Source: Camphora micrantha (lineage: Eukaryota; Streptophyta; Magnoliopsida; Laurales; Lauraceae). Taken from it: DNA of 64,000 nucleotides. The DNA is taken from the NCBI GenBank assembly GCA_003546025.1, contig QPKB01000003.1, positions 25,705,285 to 25,769,284 on the forward strand. Direction: 5' to 3'. A program made the translations under genes and the position numbers. Below, piece by piece: positions 1-13,724 of this stretch; the stretch's first letter is position 1; each line of letters opens with the position of its first letter. Under the pieces are notes generated by a model. It was given only the letters and a program-made list of their open reading frames with translations, searched no databases and was not told where the DNA came from.

Positions 1-2005
1 GGTGACATCTTTTATGTGGTGCAGACATTCAAATATTGGCCTGGGAAGGTATCAATTGGGAGAAAAATTGATACACATGGACATGTACAGTGCATATTAG
101 CATATCACTTGTGTCAGCGTAATTTTATTTCCAGTTGTAAAAATAAAATAATAGTATGCATCAGTCAATCTCACTCTGTATTTTACTATATTTAGTTGTA
201 TACGGATGTGACATATATGTTATGTATCAGTTTTTCAGAAATCATATCAGTTAGGTTAAAACATTTTTAAATCATTGATGCACCTAATTACATGCAAAGA
301 ATTTGAACTCCAAACACCTGAATTTCATTGGATCTCATCATGATAATTAAGAAATATTGGGAAGGTGGGCCATGCCCACTTTCCCTTCAAGCATACCATT
401 CTCTTCCCAGAAACAGATTTCCTATTTTGTCTAAACAGGGAGCCCTGTTTAAATGAATCAGGGGTCGCCACATGCAGGGGTGGAAAAAAGAGAAAAGCAA
501 GTTCTCTTTCCTCCGCCCCCCTTCCACCCCGCGCGTGTCACCCTCAGATTCATCCAAATTGGGCTCCCCTATTTAGACGAAATGGGGGATTCAGACCTTC
601 TCTTCCCTCACAACTTCACATCTATATCTCTCAAATTAATATTTTAAAGAAAATAGGATTAAAATTAAAAAAGAAGCAGCTAATGAGCTACACCACAAGA
701 GCACCAATCCATTTATACAGTTTGACCATTATTCACCATCATCCCATGCGATCAGGACCGTTCAAGAAACAGGCCCGAAACAAATTAACCAAGTCACACA
801 TTGATGAAACCTACATGATGGATCGAGATATGAAAGACTCCGACATGTGGCCGGAGATCTATGCGCGATCCTATCGGTGGGAAGTCTCCACGGATCTCTT
901 ATATAGATATTAATTCAATAGTACATGACACTCCCTTATACAAACGATATTAAGGAGATACGCCTTCTATCTTACAGAGTTCTCCACCAAGAATCGTAAT
1001 AGGAGTTTCCCATGTGGGAATAAGATTTGGTCCATTAAGTTCGGATTTTTATTCTCTATTGGCAACTACCGTTTGCTTCACTGAGTAAGACCCATAACAT
1101 GCGGGACACATGATTTCCTACACCATTAACCCATAAAATGATCCTAACTATTGTCAATATATATATCATTCTCGAGAACTTAAAGATGCGTACAAAACAT
1201 CATCTAATAATTAAAAAAAAAAACAGAAAATAATAAATATAGAAAAACTGGTTAAAAGTATTTCTCAAATTGAAGCACTGCCGCAGTGGGACCCACTAAA
1301 GATCCTATCATGGAATATAATAGACGGCCTGGATGGCTGGATCTAGTCTCCAGGGGGGCATCTAAAATAGAATGCTCCCGAGGAGTATGGAGAAGATGTA
1401 ATAAGGGACAGAAGAAAGAAGAAAGAGAGGTTTAGCTGGGCTCTAAAAATATGGGCCCGTGTGGTCAACAAAAGGTGGCTTGAAAAGATGGAAGACAACA
1501 AGATAAAAGCATCTATCAATATTCAATTAAGTTGGTGTGGGGGGGAGTAGTGGGGGCCCACCCATCTCCATTCTCCACGGACCAAAAGGACCCAAAAAAA
1601 AAATCTGCGTGCGGACGACGATGGAGCCCCTAGGTGTGGGGTCCAACACCCAAAATGAAAGTAGTCAGCTTAAGACTTCCCAACCAGATGGTCATGGTCC
1701 AAGTTTTGGGTCCAGTTGGGTCCCACCACAAACCAATCAGCGAAGCAGACTATATCTATCTATGTAATTTGTCAATATAGAGTATGTGACTTTAAATAGA
1801 GTTGAATCTAAACCCATATTTAAAAAACAAAAAGTTGTTATAATAGTGCATAAGGCTTACATTATTTGGTAGTTAAATCCATGGGAATTAAATTCCTCAT
1901 GGTTTTCTACACACTCATGGAAAAACCAAGTTGGACAATTGTACCTCTCCAAGGATTTTATCAAGTGAAACTCATTTGTAGAATTTTGGATGACCACTCC
2001 CACAT
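1..2005. other. intergenic, no gene recognised
   Basis: AT-rich DNA with no open frame that resembles a protein. The longest frame (365-913, plus) has no domain-like composition. Nothing else could be supported here. Confidence 0.6.
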
Positions 2006-2394
2006 TAGGGATGTAAATGGGTTCTTAATTCTCCGATTATCTGGAGGTTCTGACCTGTTAAAAGCCAGATTTGAGTCCTTATTTAGGCTCAGCTAAGTAA
2101 ATGGATCCTGGTTCGAATCCGTTTTTAGACCCGTGATCTAAATGGGTTCAGTTCTAGTTCCACCTTCGTTCAAACCCGTGTACCCAGGACCCGACACATT
2201 ACCTCAATTTTTTAAAGTCTCTCCTTAAAATTATTATGTTTTTTTTTTCCCATATCATCCTCTACCTAGACCTCACCTGGACCCAGACCCGCCCCATGTA
2301 TGGTTCTGGTTCCACATTCTCCTTAATAGTTCCTGGTCCAGTTCCACGTTCTCCTTAACGGTTCCGGGTCCGGGTCAACCCGTTTACATCCCTA
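2006..2394. mobile_element. hAT-like MITE
   Basis: A 389-bp non-autonomous element. It opens with TAGGGATGTAAATGGGTT and closes with AACCCGTTTACATCCCTA, which are inverted copies of each other with one mismatch. The interior is full of short GGTTC/GGGTCC words of the kind found as subterminal repeats in hAT elements. The flanking 8-mers (1998-2005 tcccacat, 2395-2402 ccgcacac) agree at 5 of 8 positions, so the target-site duplication is decayed. No transposase is encoded. Confidence 0.75.
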
Positions 2395-4306
2395 CCGCAC
2401 ACCTCTCTCCGATTTAAAAATCCTCATTTTGCATATTTACACAATAATATCAAAAAAATTCGGTTATAAATATCAAAATGCACCGATATCTATGTGAAAT
2501 CCTTAATGAGGAACTCCTATTCCGAGTATAGGAATCCTCAAAGCCGTAGATAACTCACCTTTTATGTATTGGGTGATCCTATGCCTAATGAAATCCCTTC
2601 TCAAGCAGGCACCCTTTTTGTTTGTACCAATCCTACACCAAATGGCAAGAAATTGCAAGCTAATTAGAGATGACTTGCTTCTTCTTTTTCCATTTTCTCT
2701 CTCTTTTTCTTTCTTTTTTGTTTTTTTCTCATATCCAGCTAAAGGGGTTGGGGCCAATTAGAAGATCCAACCATGGGAAAGGAAGCTTGTAAAGGAAGGC
2801 TACTCAGCCAAGTAAGGCAGGAACCCAATCAATTGGGCAACCCCTTGTCCTAGAAAAGGATTTTATCATTACTTTTTAGAAACTCTTTTCTGCTTTACAC
2901 TCTAGATTGATGAAATACGGGTGGAGAACTGATGTTTTTGAACTATAGTACAGATATGATGAATCAGGAATAATCATATACTTCATGTATATTAGTGAGA
3001 GAAGGTGCACCATATCCTAACTTACTTTCTAAGATCTACACGCATCAGGATCCATCAATGGAGAGAGTCATAAATAGAATCAATAGATAGTAGTCTTCTC
3101 TCCATAAATAGAATCAATAGATAGTAGTCTCTTTTCATCATAATTAGTAGACCCCTTTAAGTCCATTTAAGCTTATCTGATAAAGCTTTCATAATCATAA
3201 TGATAATGATAATATCGAGATGATGATGATGATGATTATAACATCAACCCATGATAATTATATAAGAAGAGGACAGCTAGCATTCAGCAAATCCATTTCT
3301 TCAACAGGTGGATCTGGCATGGCACACAAGTACAAAAGCCAATTCCAAACAAAGCTAATATGACCCACCACCACATCACAAAACCAGAAGGAAAAAAAAA
3401 ATCACAATCTCTTGGAGAATGCTAACCATATTTATTGGGGTACACTTTATAAAGCCTGGGTGCACAATGGGACAAGTGGCTATAGTGGATTCTTTTTTTC
3501 CTCCTGCACTCATCTTCATCTACATGACCACATACATTGATTTTTATCCCATACGTGGTAAACCACTACAACAGTGGAACCCCCCATTTTTTTTCTATCC
3601 TCTTCCATGAAAAATGAGTTCCACCAAACACCAGAAAACAACTAATCTCTTCAGGTCGGCGCTTGTTTGGTCAATGCTAACTCTTCACCAAACGACCCCT
3701 TTAATAAAGAAAACTGATTGATTGTTGGGTGACAAGAAGTCAAGCAAAGGAAAGCCCCACCGACCTCTTTTTTCCTTTGTAATGACTGGTGAAAAAAGAA
3801 GTATGTAAAGTTAACCAGTCATCTATTCTGATGAATGGCTAGGAAGGACAGATGAAATCAAATGTTGGGTATGGCCTACCATTGGTGTAGCAGTTCCTAA
3901 TCCGACCCACCAACCCCAGCAATTCAGTTTTGGGTTGGCCTATGTTTTTCAGGTTGGGTTTGAGTTTGAGTTCACCTACATATAACTCAGGTCGTGCATG
4001 TGTCGTGTGAGGAAAAAGGCTAACAATGACAGGGGGAGAGATGTCAAAAGAGTGTGGTGCAAGCACAATTTAATAAGATACAGTTTCTGGTTGGAATATG
4101 TTTGTATTGTTTTTTCCATATTTGATAAGAGAGATGAAATTCTGCAATATGATTGGTGGGAAAACAATTGTTCTAATCCGTTCCTATCTCTCCATGTGTG
4201 TCATGTGACAACTGTTGGTTTATCGCTTCCAGCATGCCTAGTGTTCGGAGACTCTTTCCCAAGGGCTCATGGAAGACCAAATCCATGCGCATATTCTATG
4301 CATTCA
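2395..4306. other. intergenic, no gene recognised
   Basis: Non-coding AT-rich DNA. It holds a roughly 35-bp tandem duplication around 3069-3135 (AATAGAATCAATAGATAGTA appears twice) and a short (GAT)n run near 3217-3233. I see no gene. Confidence 0.6.
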
Positions 4307-4837
4307 GGGCACGTTTGTATATATACCTTTTATGTGGAAAGGAAAAATTGCCACTTCAGCAGATTTTATAAAAATGGAAATCTCGAAAAAAGATTTCTGT
4401 AGAATTTAAAAATTTATGTTTGGTGCGAATTTTTTTTTCTTCGTTGAATTGGTGCTAATGTTGTTTGGTGCGGCTGTAGATTCCTTACAGAAAATCAAAT
4501 TTTCTTACTTGGTTAAATAATTTTTTGAAAAAAAATAACATAATATGTATATTATTTATTCAACATCAAAAATAATTTATTCAAAAAAAATAAAAAATGA
4601 AAGAATTGTAGGTTTTGAATTGAAATGGAAAACAGTAAGGAAAGAGTGAGAAGTTTTTCCGAGGAAATCCATTTCTCATACCCCCATAGGAATCTCATTT
4701 CCAGCATTAGCAAGGAAAATGCAGACGAGGCAGGAAAAGCGTTTCCATGAAATTGTTCCACACCAAACACCTGAAAAATGAGTTTTCCGTTGAAAACCGT
4801 CTATTTTTCTACGAAAAAATGTTACACAAACATGCCC
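4307..4837. mobile_element. Tourist/PIF-like MITE
   Basis: A 531-bp element with termini GGGCACGTTTGTATA and, on the opposite strand, GGGCATGTTTGTGTA (13 of 15 identical). A 3-bp direct repeat TCA lies on both sides (4304-4306 and 4838-4840). GGGCATGTTTG-type ends with a 3-bp duplication are typical of PIF/Harbinger-derived MITEs. The interior repeats the word TTTGGTG and encodes nothing. Confidence 0.6.
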
Positions 4838-6690
4838 TCATAGTGTGCGGAATTTCGAGTTCTATATCCTATCTCCTTTGGATCACACATGTAACAGGTA
4901 ATCACGAAGAATCTGCAGATTTAATAATTTGTCTGGCTGAGATTTTCAAATTGATATCAACTTGTATCAATGCACATATACCTTAGAATAATTTATTTTA
5001 ACGTTCGAATTCACAAAAGAGAAAATATTCAAATCCTCAAGCGGAAGGTCGGACTTGAAAATTCTAATTTTATTAGTTTAAATTCTAAAGGATTTACAAC
5101 TGCCAAATATGGATTTTCTATGACTTCATGAAAAGAGACAATCTTTACCCTAGAGATTTCGTTTCAGTTGCTTTTTATGAAAGTAAAAGTGCAACATCTA
5201 CAATTAACTCTAAATTTCCCAATTTCTAATTTAGCATCAAATACAATATAATACCTTTTTGGCAGGAAAAAGAAGAAGAGAATTTACTTCATAAATTATA
5301 ATCCAAATTCCTCAAATTGTTCTGTACCTAGCATTTTACAAATTAAGGGAGGGCTGATTGAGAAATTTTACAACTAGAACTTGATGGCATTTGAAATTAT
5401 TCCCGATCAAACAGAAAATTCATGCATTTTGGAGGACATAGAAAAGACTCTTCTTTTTAATTCCTGAAAGGACTTGCTGCAAGAAATGCACCTTATCAAA
5501 AAGGCACCAAGGAAAGCCAACCAATACATGATAAGACAGACACATCTGTTGATGGAGATTTTAACACATTAAATGTGGATAGAATCCAAAGGAGAGAATC
5601 ATAAACAGTTCCAATATATTGAAGCATTAGAGTTTCAAGGAATTAGGAAGAGATCAATGAAAACCATGAAAATAGAGATGATGAACTCCAAGATTACTGA
5701 GATTATAGTTTGTTTGTTTTTTTTTTTTTTTTTTTTTTTTCTTTCTCTCTTTTTTTTATTATGTAGTATTGAGGGGAGAAGTAGAACTTACAAAAGCAAA
5801 ACCCAAATAGATAAGCAATATGATTTAGATCAAGATAATGATGATTTAGTGCAATGAACATCACATCTAACTTAAATATATAAAATTATAATAATTAAGA
5901 AAAAAAGGAACACTCCAAACAAACCTTAGACTAAATTATTCAATTGTAAAGGGTGTCTGTTACTGATAAGTTCGAACCCTATCATCCAACTAAAGAAGAA
6001 AAGCAACACCAAGTCACCAACACATTCCAAAATAAACAAATAATATGTGTCAGATCAAGCAACAAATGCGGAAACAAGGCAAAGACAACAAAAGTTTCAT
6101 TTTTCTACATGGGTTAAAATATTTATGCAGAGACATGATAAGAGTAGAGGAAAAAGGGAAGGAAGATAAGTGGGTAATTTAAAAAAAAGGATTTTTTTTT
6201 TTTCTAAAACTATCAACACAGATGTAGAAGTTCCAAATCAGTGAAACATAGGTGTAGAAAGAAGATAAAGAAAAACAGCTTCTCTGTAGTAAGTGCAAAC
6301 AAATCCAAGCAATGGAGAGAAGAAAAAAGAAAAAGGAAAAAAGATCCCAAGTTCCAAAAATAGTTGCAGATAGAAACACAAGCACACTTGGATAAATGAA
6401 AATCCTAGCAAGGAAATAGAAATGACTTAGTTTGATATCCAATTCCGGTCACAGTTCCTTGAGCACACATCAATGAATGAAAAAGAGAAGCAAGCACGAA
6501 AGATATTTACAACCATCTCCATTTATATTGACAGAAGATACAAGGAACAGTATTGACATTATAATGTACTCCATTTGAGAACATGAATAGAGTTTGGTGA
6601 TAATTAAAGATCAAATGGTTTTTTGAATTGAGGTATTCAAAAGATTTAATCTCCGCAACTAATAAAAAATTTGATCAGCTAAACTACAAG
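4838..6690. other. intergenic, no gene recognised
   Basis: AT-rich sequence with a poly(T) run of about 20 bases near 5719-5740. It lies 3' of the minus-strand MED26b gene. No coding frame or element ends were recognised. Confidence 0.55.
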
Positions 6691-6986
6691 AGTGTCCAAC
6701 TATCAGTGTTCTACTCCATACTTCTATCTACCTATGATGAATCTCAAAGCATCTGGACATAGAAAAAGTGTTGTCTTTCAGTCCTGTTTCTCCACCAACT
6801 GGATAAAAAGCTTCTTTCCCTGGATACCAACCATGGATATTTTCACCAATCAGCAGTATATTAGAGGATTTTGGGCTCTTCTCAGTTGTTACAAGGAACG
6901 CCATCAGAATAAGTCGCAGTAGACCAAACATATGTTTCACTCCATTGTTTTCTTCGAGTAAAGAAACTAATAAAGAAATAACCTCT

Positions 6987-9900
6987 CTACCGACGCCCAT
7001 TTGCCCAGTGCCGGTTATGAATTCCTGGTTTCAAGTGGAAGTTCCTCTGGGTAGAAACCTGCTTAGGAAGATCACGCAACTCCATGACCTGAATCGTACG
7101 CTGTCTCTTTGCTGAATAAAAAGAAATTAGTAATCTCAGATTAAATGTTAAAAGAGGATTAAAAGAATGTAAGACTTAAAAACTAACATAAGCTTTACCA
7201 TTCTCAAGTTGTTGGTAACGCTCTTGAAGATTCCTCCCTGAGGCTTCCAGCTTCAATCGGACTAAATCATCTGAATATATGGATTTCTAGAAACCAAGAT
7301 GTAACAGTTAGTAGAATTTAAGCTTTGAACGTAAAAAGGTTTCAACTACTTGAACAGACTAAAAACATTTTTCACCCCAAACGCATACTGTGAGATTACT
7401 TTCTGAAAAGGATTAAGCCATGGTGTCATTGTATGCTTACATCTTGTTCACTAGTTGGACGCTTCTTTTGAACCACAAGTGGATCAACTCGCTGTGGTAA
7501 CTTGGAATCACCAGTAGCTTTATGATCTGAACTTAACTTTGGAGGTCTACCTGGCCCAAAATTGCTAGTGGACGGTTTGGTTTGCTTGATAACAGCTTCT
7601 TGTTTTCTCATCTGGCTTTTATCATCCTTAAGAACACTAGTCTCGTTCAGAGTTTGTTGATTCCTCTTACGATCATAATTTTCTGATCCAGGTTTTCTTC
7701 CAAATTCGCGTTTCTTGTTGAGTTCAAGAGTGTTTCGAGGATCTGTAACAAAATCCACAACAGACTGTATAATTAATACATGTTGATTTTGATATGAAAG
7801 AACCAACAGCAAAGAAACGAACAACCAACAAAAAAGATCAGCTTCAACTCACTTCCATCATCATCAATGCCATCGAAGAACTTTGTGTTGCAACAGCCAG
7901 AAAACACAGGTGTCAAAGGGCAGAAAAAGAATAATAATTTATTCCAATTAAAAAAAAAATTCAATCTCCGTAGTAGTCTACTAATCTATATACCTGAGAG
8001 AGTTCCATTGTAGTCTGAGTAGCAAATAAAGCTCCTTCATCCAGTGGAGGAGATGGAAGCCCTTCTTCTTCTTCATCCACAACTGAGGGATTTACAGACT
8101 CTGGTGTGGGGTTTACAGATTCTGGTGTACCTCCTGCAACCATGAACAAATAAAGATATTTGTATATATCATCAGAATCACAGTACAATGACTGAAATAA
8201 GAATGGAAAATCCTTGAAAAGAAAATTCCTACCAGAAATAGCAGCTACAGCATTAACCCACTCATCAACCATATGCTTCCATGCACTGTAACTCATCCCA
8301 AATTGATCATGTTAGAATTTTGTCGAATTCATTTCCCCAAAACACCTTAATCAACAATAAATAAAAATATAAAAAAATAAAACAGGTGAAATTTTTTAAT
8401 AATCCATGGACTGAATCCAAGAAAGGTACATGTTTGAGGTTCAAGCTCCAAGAATTGAAGGAATTTCACTCTATATAAAGTGTGCAAGTTAAAATTCAAG
8501 ACCAACTAAGTAAAATTGTGAAGTTGTTGGAAATGACAATGAAGCTTCTTTTGCTATTTAATTCATAGATGGAATCCAAAAGGACTAATCAATATTCAAA
8601 TTCAAACTTCAAGAATTTACGGAACGTCACTCTATATAAAGTGTGCAAGTTAAAACTCAAGACTAAATGAAAGTAGATTTGTGATGCTGTTCAAAATGCA
8701 GATGAAGTTTATTTTGTCATTCAACTCATACATCAGAACCCAAAAGGGTAAATAGAAACACATAAATCGGGTTCTGCTAACCTATCAACAAATACAAAAG
8801 AACTGTATATTTGTTTTTTTCCAAATATTATTCTTCTTCTTCTTGAAACAGATAAATCTGGTTCCGCTAAACCATCAACAAATACAACTTGCAACAACAA
8901 AATTACAAATGACCACCTATATAATCTGTTCCTTAGTGGATGCATGTTAAAGGATATTAGATATTCGTTATGGGGTTGTCTTTATGTCTGTCTACTGCAT
9001 TTCTTCCCTTAGTCACCAACAAGTCTCATGCAGGTGCGCACACACCACTATAGCTAACCCCACAGGCTAAGGAGAGATTGGAATGGAGATATAAAATTCA
9101 TGTAGCCAATCCCCAACATAGTTGAAACAAGGCTTTGATGATAATAGCTAACCCCAAATTGATGGGATAAGGCTAAGATTATTTTGATGGAACTAAACCT
9201 ATAACCCATTGAAATTGCAACATGAGTTAATCTAAAATGAGTTCCCTACCACAGCAATAAACCAAACGAGATAAAATTTAGTAATTGGATCTAAAAACTG
9301 GAAGAAAAAATCAATTCGATTTTGTAAAGCGGAGACTGATTCCCAACAAAAGGCGATAAATCTTACTCAATGAGTGTCTTTGCAATGAGACGTATCTGCT
9401 TTGAACCATGCTTCCGCAGACCATTAACAGCCTTTCCAATCTCAGTGGCCTGAAGAAGGGATAGTAGAATTAGGAAAATAAAAGAAAAGAAAAAAGAGAA
9501 AGGAAAGAAAGGGAAATCAGCTCAACTCACTGAATCACTAAAGTAGCTAAAAAACAAGAACAAAAGCATGAGACTCAATTAATACCTTCAATGTTTCAAC
9601 AGTCAACCCCATCAATTGAAGCCTCCTTAATGACTCAAACAATACACCATCAGACTGCAAAATTCAGCCCCCCAAAAAAGAAAATCAATAAGTCAACTGA
9701 ATTTTCATCATTACCATTGTAATTGAGAGTAATCAGACAGCTCTCCAACATAACTACCAGCAAGAAAATTTTGAAATTCCAAAGAGAATACAATCTTCAT
9801 ATGATCTTACAAGATTACTCCCCAACACTACAATACATAAACATTGTTCTAAATAATAATAATAATTATCATAATCGAATTGCTTAGCCCACCTCACCGT

Positions 9901-10648
9901 CAAAATCATCACAAAGGAAACCCAAAGATTGAAGACGACCACTAACTGGAAAAATCACTACCCAATCCTAAACCACAACTGCTGAAAATAACCACCACCA
10001 AAACAAGCACCCCATCACACCCATCTCACATAACCTCAAAACACAAAATTCCAAATTCATATACAACCTGTCCAGCATTCCAATTAGAGGATCATACTTT
10101 CAGGTCAATCACCAAAAAAGCAGTAGAAACAAACACAAATGGTATATCATAACACAACCAAATTGGAAAAGAAGCACAGAAACAAGACTAGGACTGAAAC
10201 AAACCTCTTCTCTGTGATTGCCAAGAACTTCTTTAATTCTTAGAACCTCACCAACAATCTCACTTTCCTCTTCAATCTCTTCGGTCAGCGCCTCTGCCTC
10301 ATCATAACTATAGTTGCTGACCCTGTTCACCTCTCCACGTTCATTTGTGCTGCTGTTCACCTTGCTCTCCTTGCTCCCACCTTCTCCTACAAAACCACCC
10401 TTAAATCCTCCATTCCCCTCCTCCTCCCCCTCGCAGGGGACCGCAATTTCGACGTGGTCACACCCATTACAGCGGGTCAATCGGCAGGAGAAGAGCCTCT
10501 CTGCTATTCGATCCCGGCGCATCTGCAATTCCTGCGGGCAATCCGATGCCGCAACGAGGATCGCATACTCGATAACCTCAAAGATGTCTGAATTGGCACT
10601 CCGGAAGTAATTCCGCCAGTAATCTAGTTTGCCGGATGTCCTATCCAT
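6987..10648 (-). CDS. MED26B: Mediator of RNA polymerase II transcription subunit 26b (complete, nine exons)
   Basis: Encodes the plant MED26b-type Mediator subunit, a nuclear protein with a TFIIS N-terminal (LW) helical-bundle domain linking Mediator to polymerase II and elongation factors. Exons on the minus strand: 10648-10205, 9654-9586, 9449-9367, 8285-8233, 8133-7994, 7880-7853, 7742-7441, 7286-7199, 7111-6987; all introns are GT-AG and phases agree, giving 443 aa, close to the family length (about 430-440). I start at MDRTSGKLDYWRNYF because the upstream in-frame GTG at 10681 follows a stop directly. Seen: the acidic SNYSYDEAEALTEEIEEESE stretch (about 110-135), TFIIS-N helices to about 215 including ATEIGKAVNGLRKHGSKQIR, the GTPESVNP/DEEEEGLPSPP segment, a basic linker, and the hallmark C-terminus AKRQRTIQVMEL...NRHWANGRR. 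Identification rests on recalled homologues. Confidence 0.93.
8399..8752. repeat. 161-bp tandem duplication inside MED26B intron 3
   Basis: Two diverged head-to-tail copies. The shared word CTCTATATAAAGTGTGCAAG starts at 8469 and again at 8630, a period of 161 bp. The duplication makes up part of the 1081-bp third intron, the largest in the gene, and does not touch splice sites. Confidence 0.8.
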
Positions 10649-11551
10649 GTCGGAAACCGGCGAGGAAAAGAACCAGGACACTCAGTTAAGAACAACCCAG
10701 AAGAAAAAAGATGGATTTATCATTGTTTCGATCAGAAAGGTCTGATTTTTCTGGTACCAGTTGTTGTTGGAGACCCAGATGAGGATGGATGGGATTTTTG
10801 TTTCTGACACAAGAAGATTGGAATCGGGATTTTTAAAGAAACTAGCACTGCCTATCTGAAGCAAAGGATTGATTGGACGTTTTCCAAAAAGATGGTATGC
10901 TTTTCAAGGTTCAGATCGATGAAATTCAAATGGGCGTTTGAGCATTCAACGTGTTTATAATCTAAAAATCCTGGAAAATCTATCAGACTAGAAGAGAAAT
11001 CCTCTCTCAGCAATGGAATCAACACCACAAAAGGCAAACAAAAAACCAAAAAAAAAAAAAACACAATCCTTTTAGCTGTTTTCCTCTTTTATTTTACGAT
11101 TACGAAGGGAAATCTCCTATTGTTATCAAGATCTTTCCCGGATCGAACTCGATTACAATAGAAAAGGATCTTTAAAAAAAATTCCCAATCCGATATTGTT
11201 GAAAAAACAATCTCTGCAACCAACCCAGATGTCAAAATCGGATCTTTCCTTCAAAGCTTGGAAATTTAGATCAATTAATGAAATGGGGTTCCCCGGTTTT
11301 GCCGAAACCGAGATGGGTTACTGAGATTTCAACTAGAAATGGGGAAAAATCACCGCAAAACTCAGGAAAAGACGAAGAAGATGACTCTCCTTGTACTGTT
11401 TGCGTAAAAGGTCAGAAATATTAAATTTTTAGAGTGGTTTAGAGGCATCAAGAGAAAAAATTGATGATGTAGAAAACCGGGTATGTTTTTATCTAGGCGG
11501 TTTTGAAAAACCACTTGAAAGAGAAGCGAAAGCGCGAGATGGGGTCCTGAT

Positions 11552-11553
<2 letters not shown>

Positions 11554-11587
<34 letters not shown>
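11554..11587 (-). promoter_or_regulatory. (GA)n tract upstream of MED26B
   Basis: Thirty-four bases of perfect CT dinucleotide on the plus strand, read as (GA)17 in the direction of MED26B transcription, about 0.9 kb before its ATG. GA/CT tracts are common in plant core promoters and leaders and can bind BBR/BPC proteins. Whether it lies in the leader or the promoter cannot be decided here; no clear TATA box was recognised. Confidence 0.5.
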
Positions 11588-11590
<3 letters not shown>

Positions 11591-11699
11591 GTATTCGGTC
11601 GTTTTTGTTGACTTGCGTCGATTCGGGGCCTTGAGTGTTTCTGTGTGTGAGAGAAAGCAAGAGCCTACAAAAAGCCAGGAGCTTTCGGAGAAGACGATT

Positions 11700-12480
11700 T
11701 CCTCACACACCAAAAGATTTGATCTTTGGTGGGTCCCATTATAATCAATCACACCATCCGGAGTGGGCCATCATGCAGCTAATGGAAATCATCACCTAAA
11801 TGGACGGTGGGGATGGTGCACTTTGGAAGTGGGATGGGACCCACCCACCATATTGAAAGGTTGGGATTTAATATAGGGACATCGAAGAGTGGGCAGATTT
11901 GATCTTTGGTGGGTGGGTGGGTCCCAAAAAAGTCAATCACACCATGTGGAGTGGCAATCCAATCATGAAGCTAATGACCATTAGCACCAAAATGGACGGT
12001 GGGGATGGTGCACTTTGGAAGCGGGATGGGACCCACCCACCATATCGAAAGGTTGGGATTTAATATAGGGACATCGAAGAGGGGCAGATTTGATCTTTGG
12101 TCGGTGGGTCCCAAAATAGTCAATCACACCATATGGAATGGGCAATCCAATCATGAAGCTAATGACCATTAGCACCTAAATGGAGGGTGGGGATGGTGCA
12201 CTTTGAAACTTTGAGGGGACCCACCCACCATATTGAACGGTTGGGATTTATTCTCTGGATTATGAGTGTAGGGATATCGGGGAGGGGCAGATTTGATCTT
12301 TGGTGGGTCCTAAAATAGTCAATCACACCATCTGGAGTAGGCCATCATGCAGCCAATGACCATTGTTATCTAAATGGACGGTGGGGATGGTGCGCTTTGA
12401 ACCTGTGATGGGAATCATGGGACCCACATACTATATTGAACGGTTGGGATTTAATCGCTGGTTTATGAGGGTAGGAAATT
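11700..12480. repeat. tandem repeat of about 190 bp, four diverged copies
   Basis: The word AGATTTGATCTTTGG starts at 11715, 11895, 12086 and 12289 (periods 180, 191, 203). Each copy also contains CAATCACACCAT, a GGACGGTGGGGATGGTGC-like block and GGGACCCACC. The array lies just upstream of MED26B, 1.0-1.8 kb before its start codon. The copies differ by substitutions and indels, so it is not a recent expansion. Confidence 0.85.
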
Positions 12481-13724
12481 ATAGGGATATTGAAGACGGG
12501 GCATGGTTTCAGGTAGAACCGCGGGATACTGTGTTTATTTTGGCCACCTATGTGTCGGAGCTGCGGATGAGCGTGGGGAAGCGTTTCCACGTAATCGGGT
12601 TTATCGGATTCCGGAATTCATGTGCCTAATCCATTTCTGCGGCGAGGAGACGGGGGCGTGTCGGGTAGTTTCGTTTTCATCGGCAAATTGATGAAGATGG
12701 GTTGGGTTGATGCCGGACCTGATTAGATCCGACCAGCATAGACTCGTCACTCAAGCTGTAGTTTTCTATAAACTCTGGTATAGATTCTCCGAGTTGACTC
12801 GTTGACTTGGCCGAGTCAGTTGGATTCAGCGTTTATAGGGATGGAGTTTTCTTTTTTTTTTTTTTTTTGTATTGGCTAATTTTGTAAACTTAATAATTTG
12901 GATTAATTATCATGAATTAAAGTGAAAGAACTTATATTTGTGATTTTATTAGTGCTTAATATACTTTAAAATAATATAAATAAAAAAATGACACCAACAT
13001 TCGTTGGTCACCTCCCACACTTTTACCCGGTGCATTGAGATAGGAAGGTTTGCATGTGTTTCTAAAGATTAATTCTCAGCTGTCTAGAATCTAGTGTCCC
13101 TCGGACTCAGAGTCCAAGACTCCTGGACTGGGCTAAGCAGGAAATATCCTGTGTTATCAAAAAGAGAAAAATGATTCTTTTAAGTGATCATATTATTAAC
13201 TCTGAGTCTTTTCCTTCTTTTGGTCTGGTGAGTGGAGTCTGAGGCCCAATTTTCCATTATTGTGTATTATAAACATATACTAATAGAACAGTTATTATAT
13301 ATTATATATTTTACTTTATTATAAGTAATAGTATAATATAATACACTTATTCAGACTTGGTGCCAAATCCTAATCGTGTTAAACCGTTCACTCAGTCCTT
13401 ATTATAATCAATTTTTGTTTTGTTAGAAGGATCCATAACTAAATTTCTTGGGCCAGGTTAGGGTAAGCAAGTAATTAGGGGTCCATTGCAATCGGTTAAA
13501 AGTATACCCAGAATTTCTGAAAATGGACCCCCACTTAGACTAGAACCTAAGGGTCCACATATAGGAGCCATGCCAATTAAACTAAAGACCGGACCCAAAT
13601 ATGTGACCTGATTCAAATGTAAAGTAGTGGCACCAAGCATTTGAGTAGTACTCTGATTAAACCAATGGACCCAAACCCAATTTTATTCAGGTCAAATGGT
13701 CAATCCAGTGGAGGGTGTAATGAC
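12481..13724. other. intergenic, no gene recognised
   Basis: Non-coding, with a poly(T) run near 12850-12868. No convincing coding frame or element boundary. Confidence 0.55.

Noticed and set aside
365..913. 182-codon open frame on the plus strand
   Set aside because: Composition and lack of motifs suggest chance; no splice or homology support.
10649..10681. Upstream extension MSWFFSSPVSD of MED26B
   Set aside because: It would begin at a GTG directly after a stop codon; the ATG at 10648 matches the family N-terminus better.
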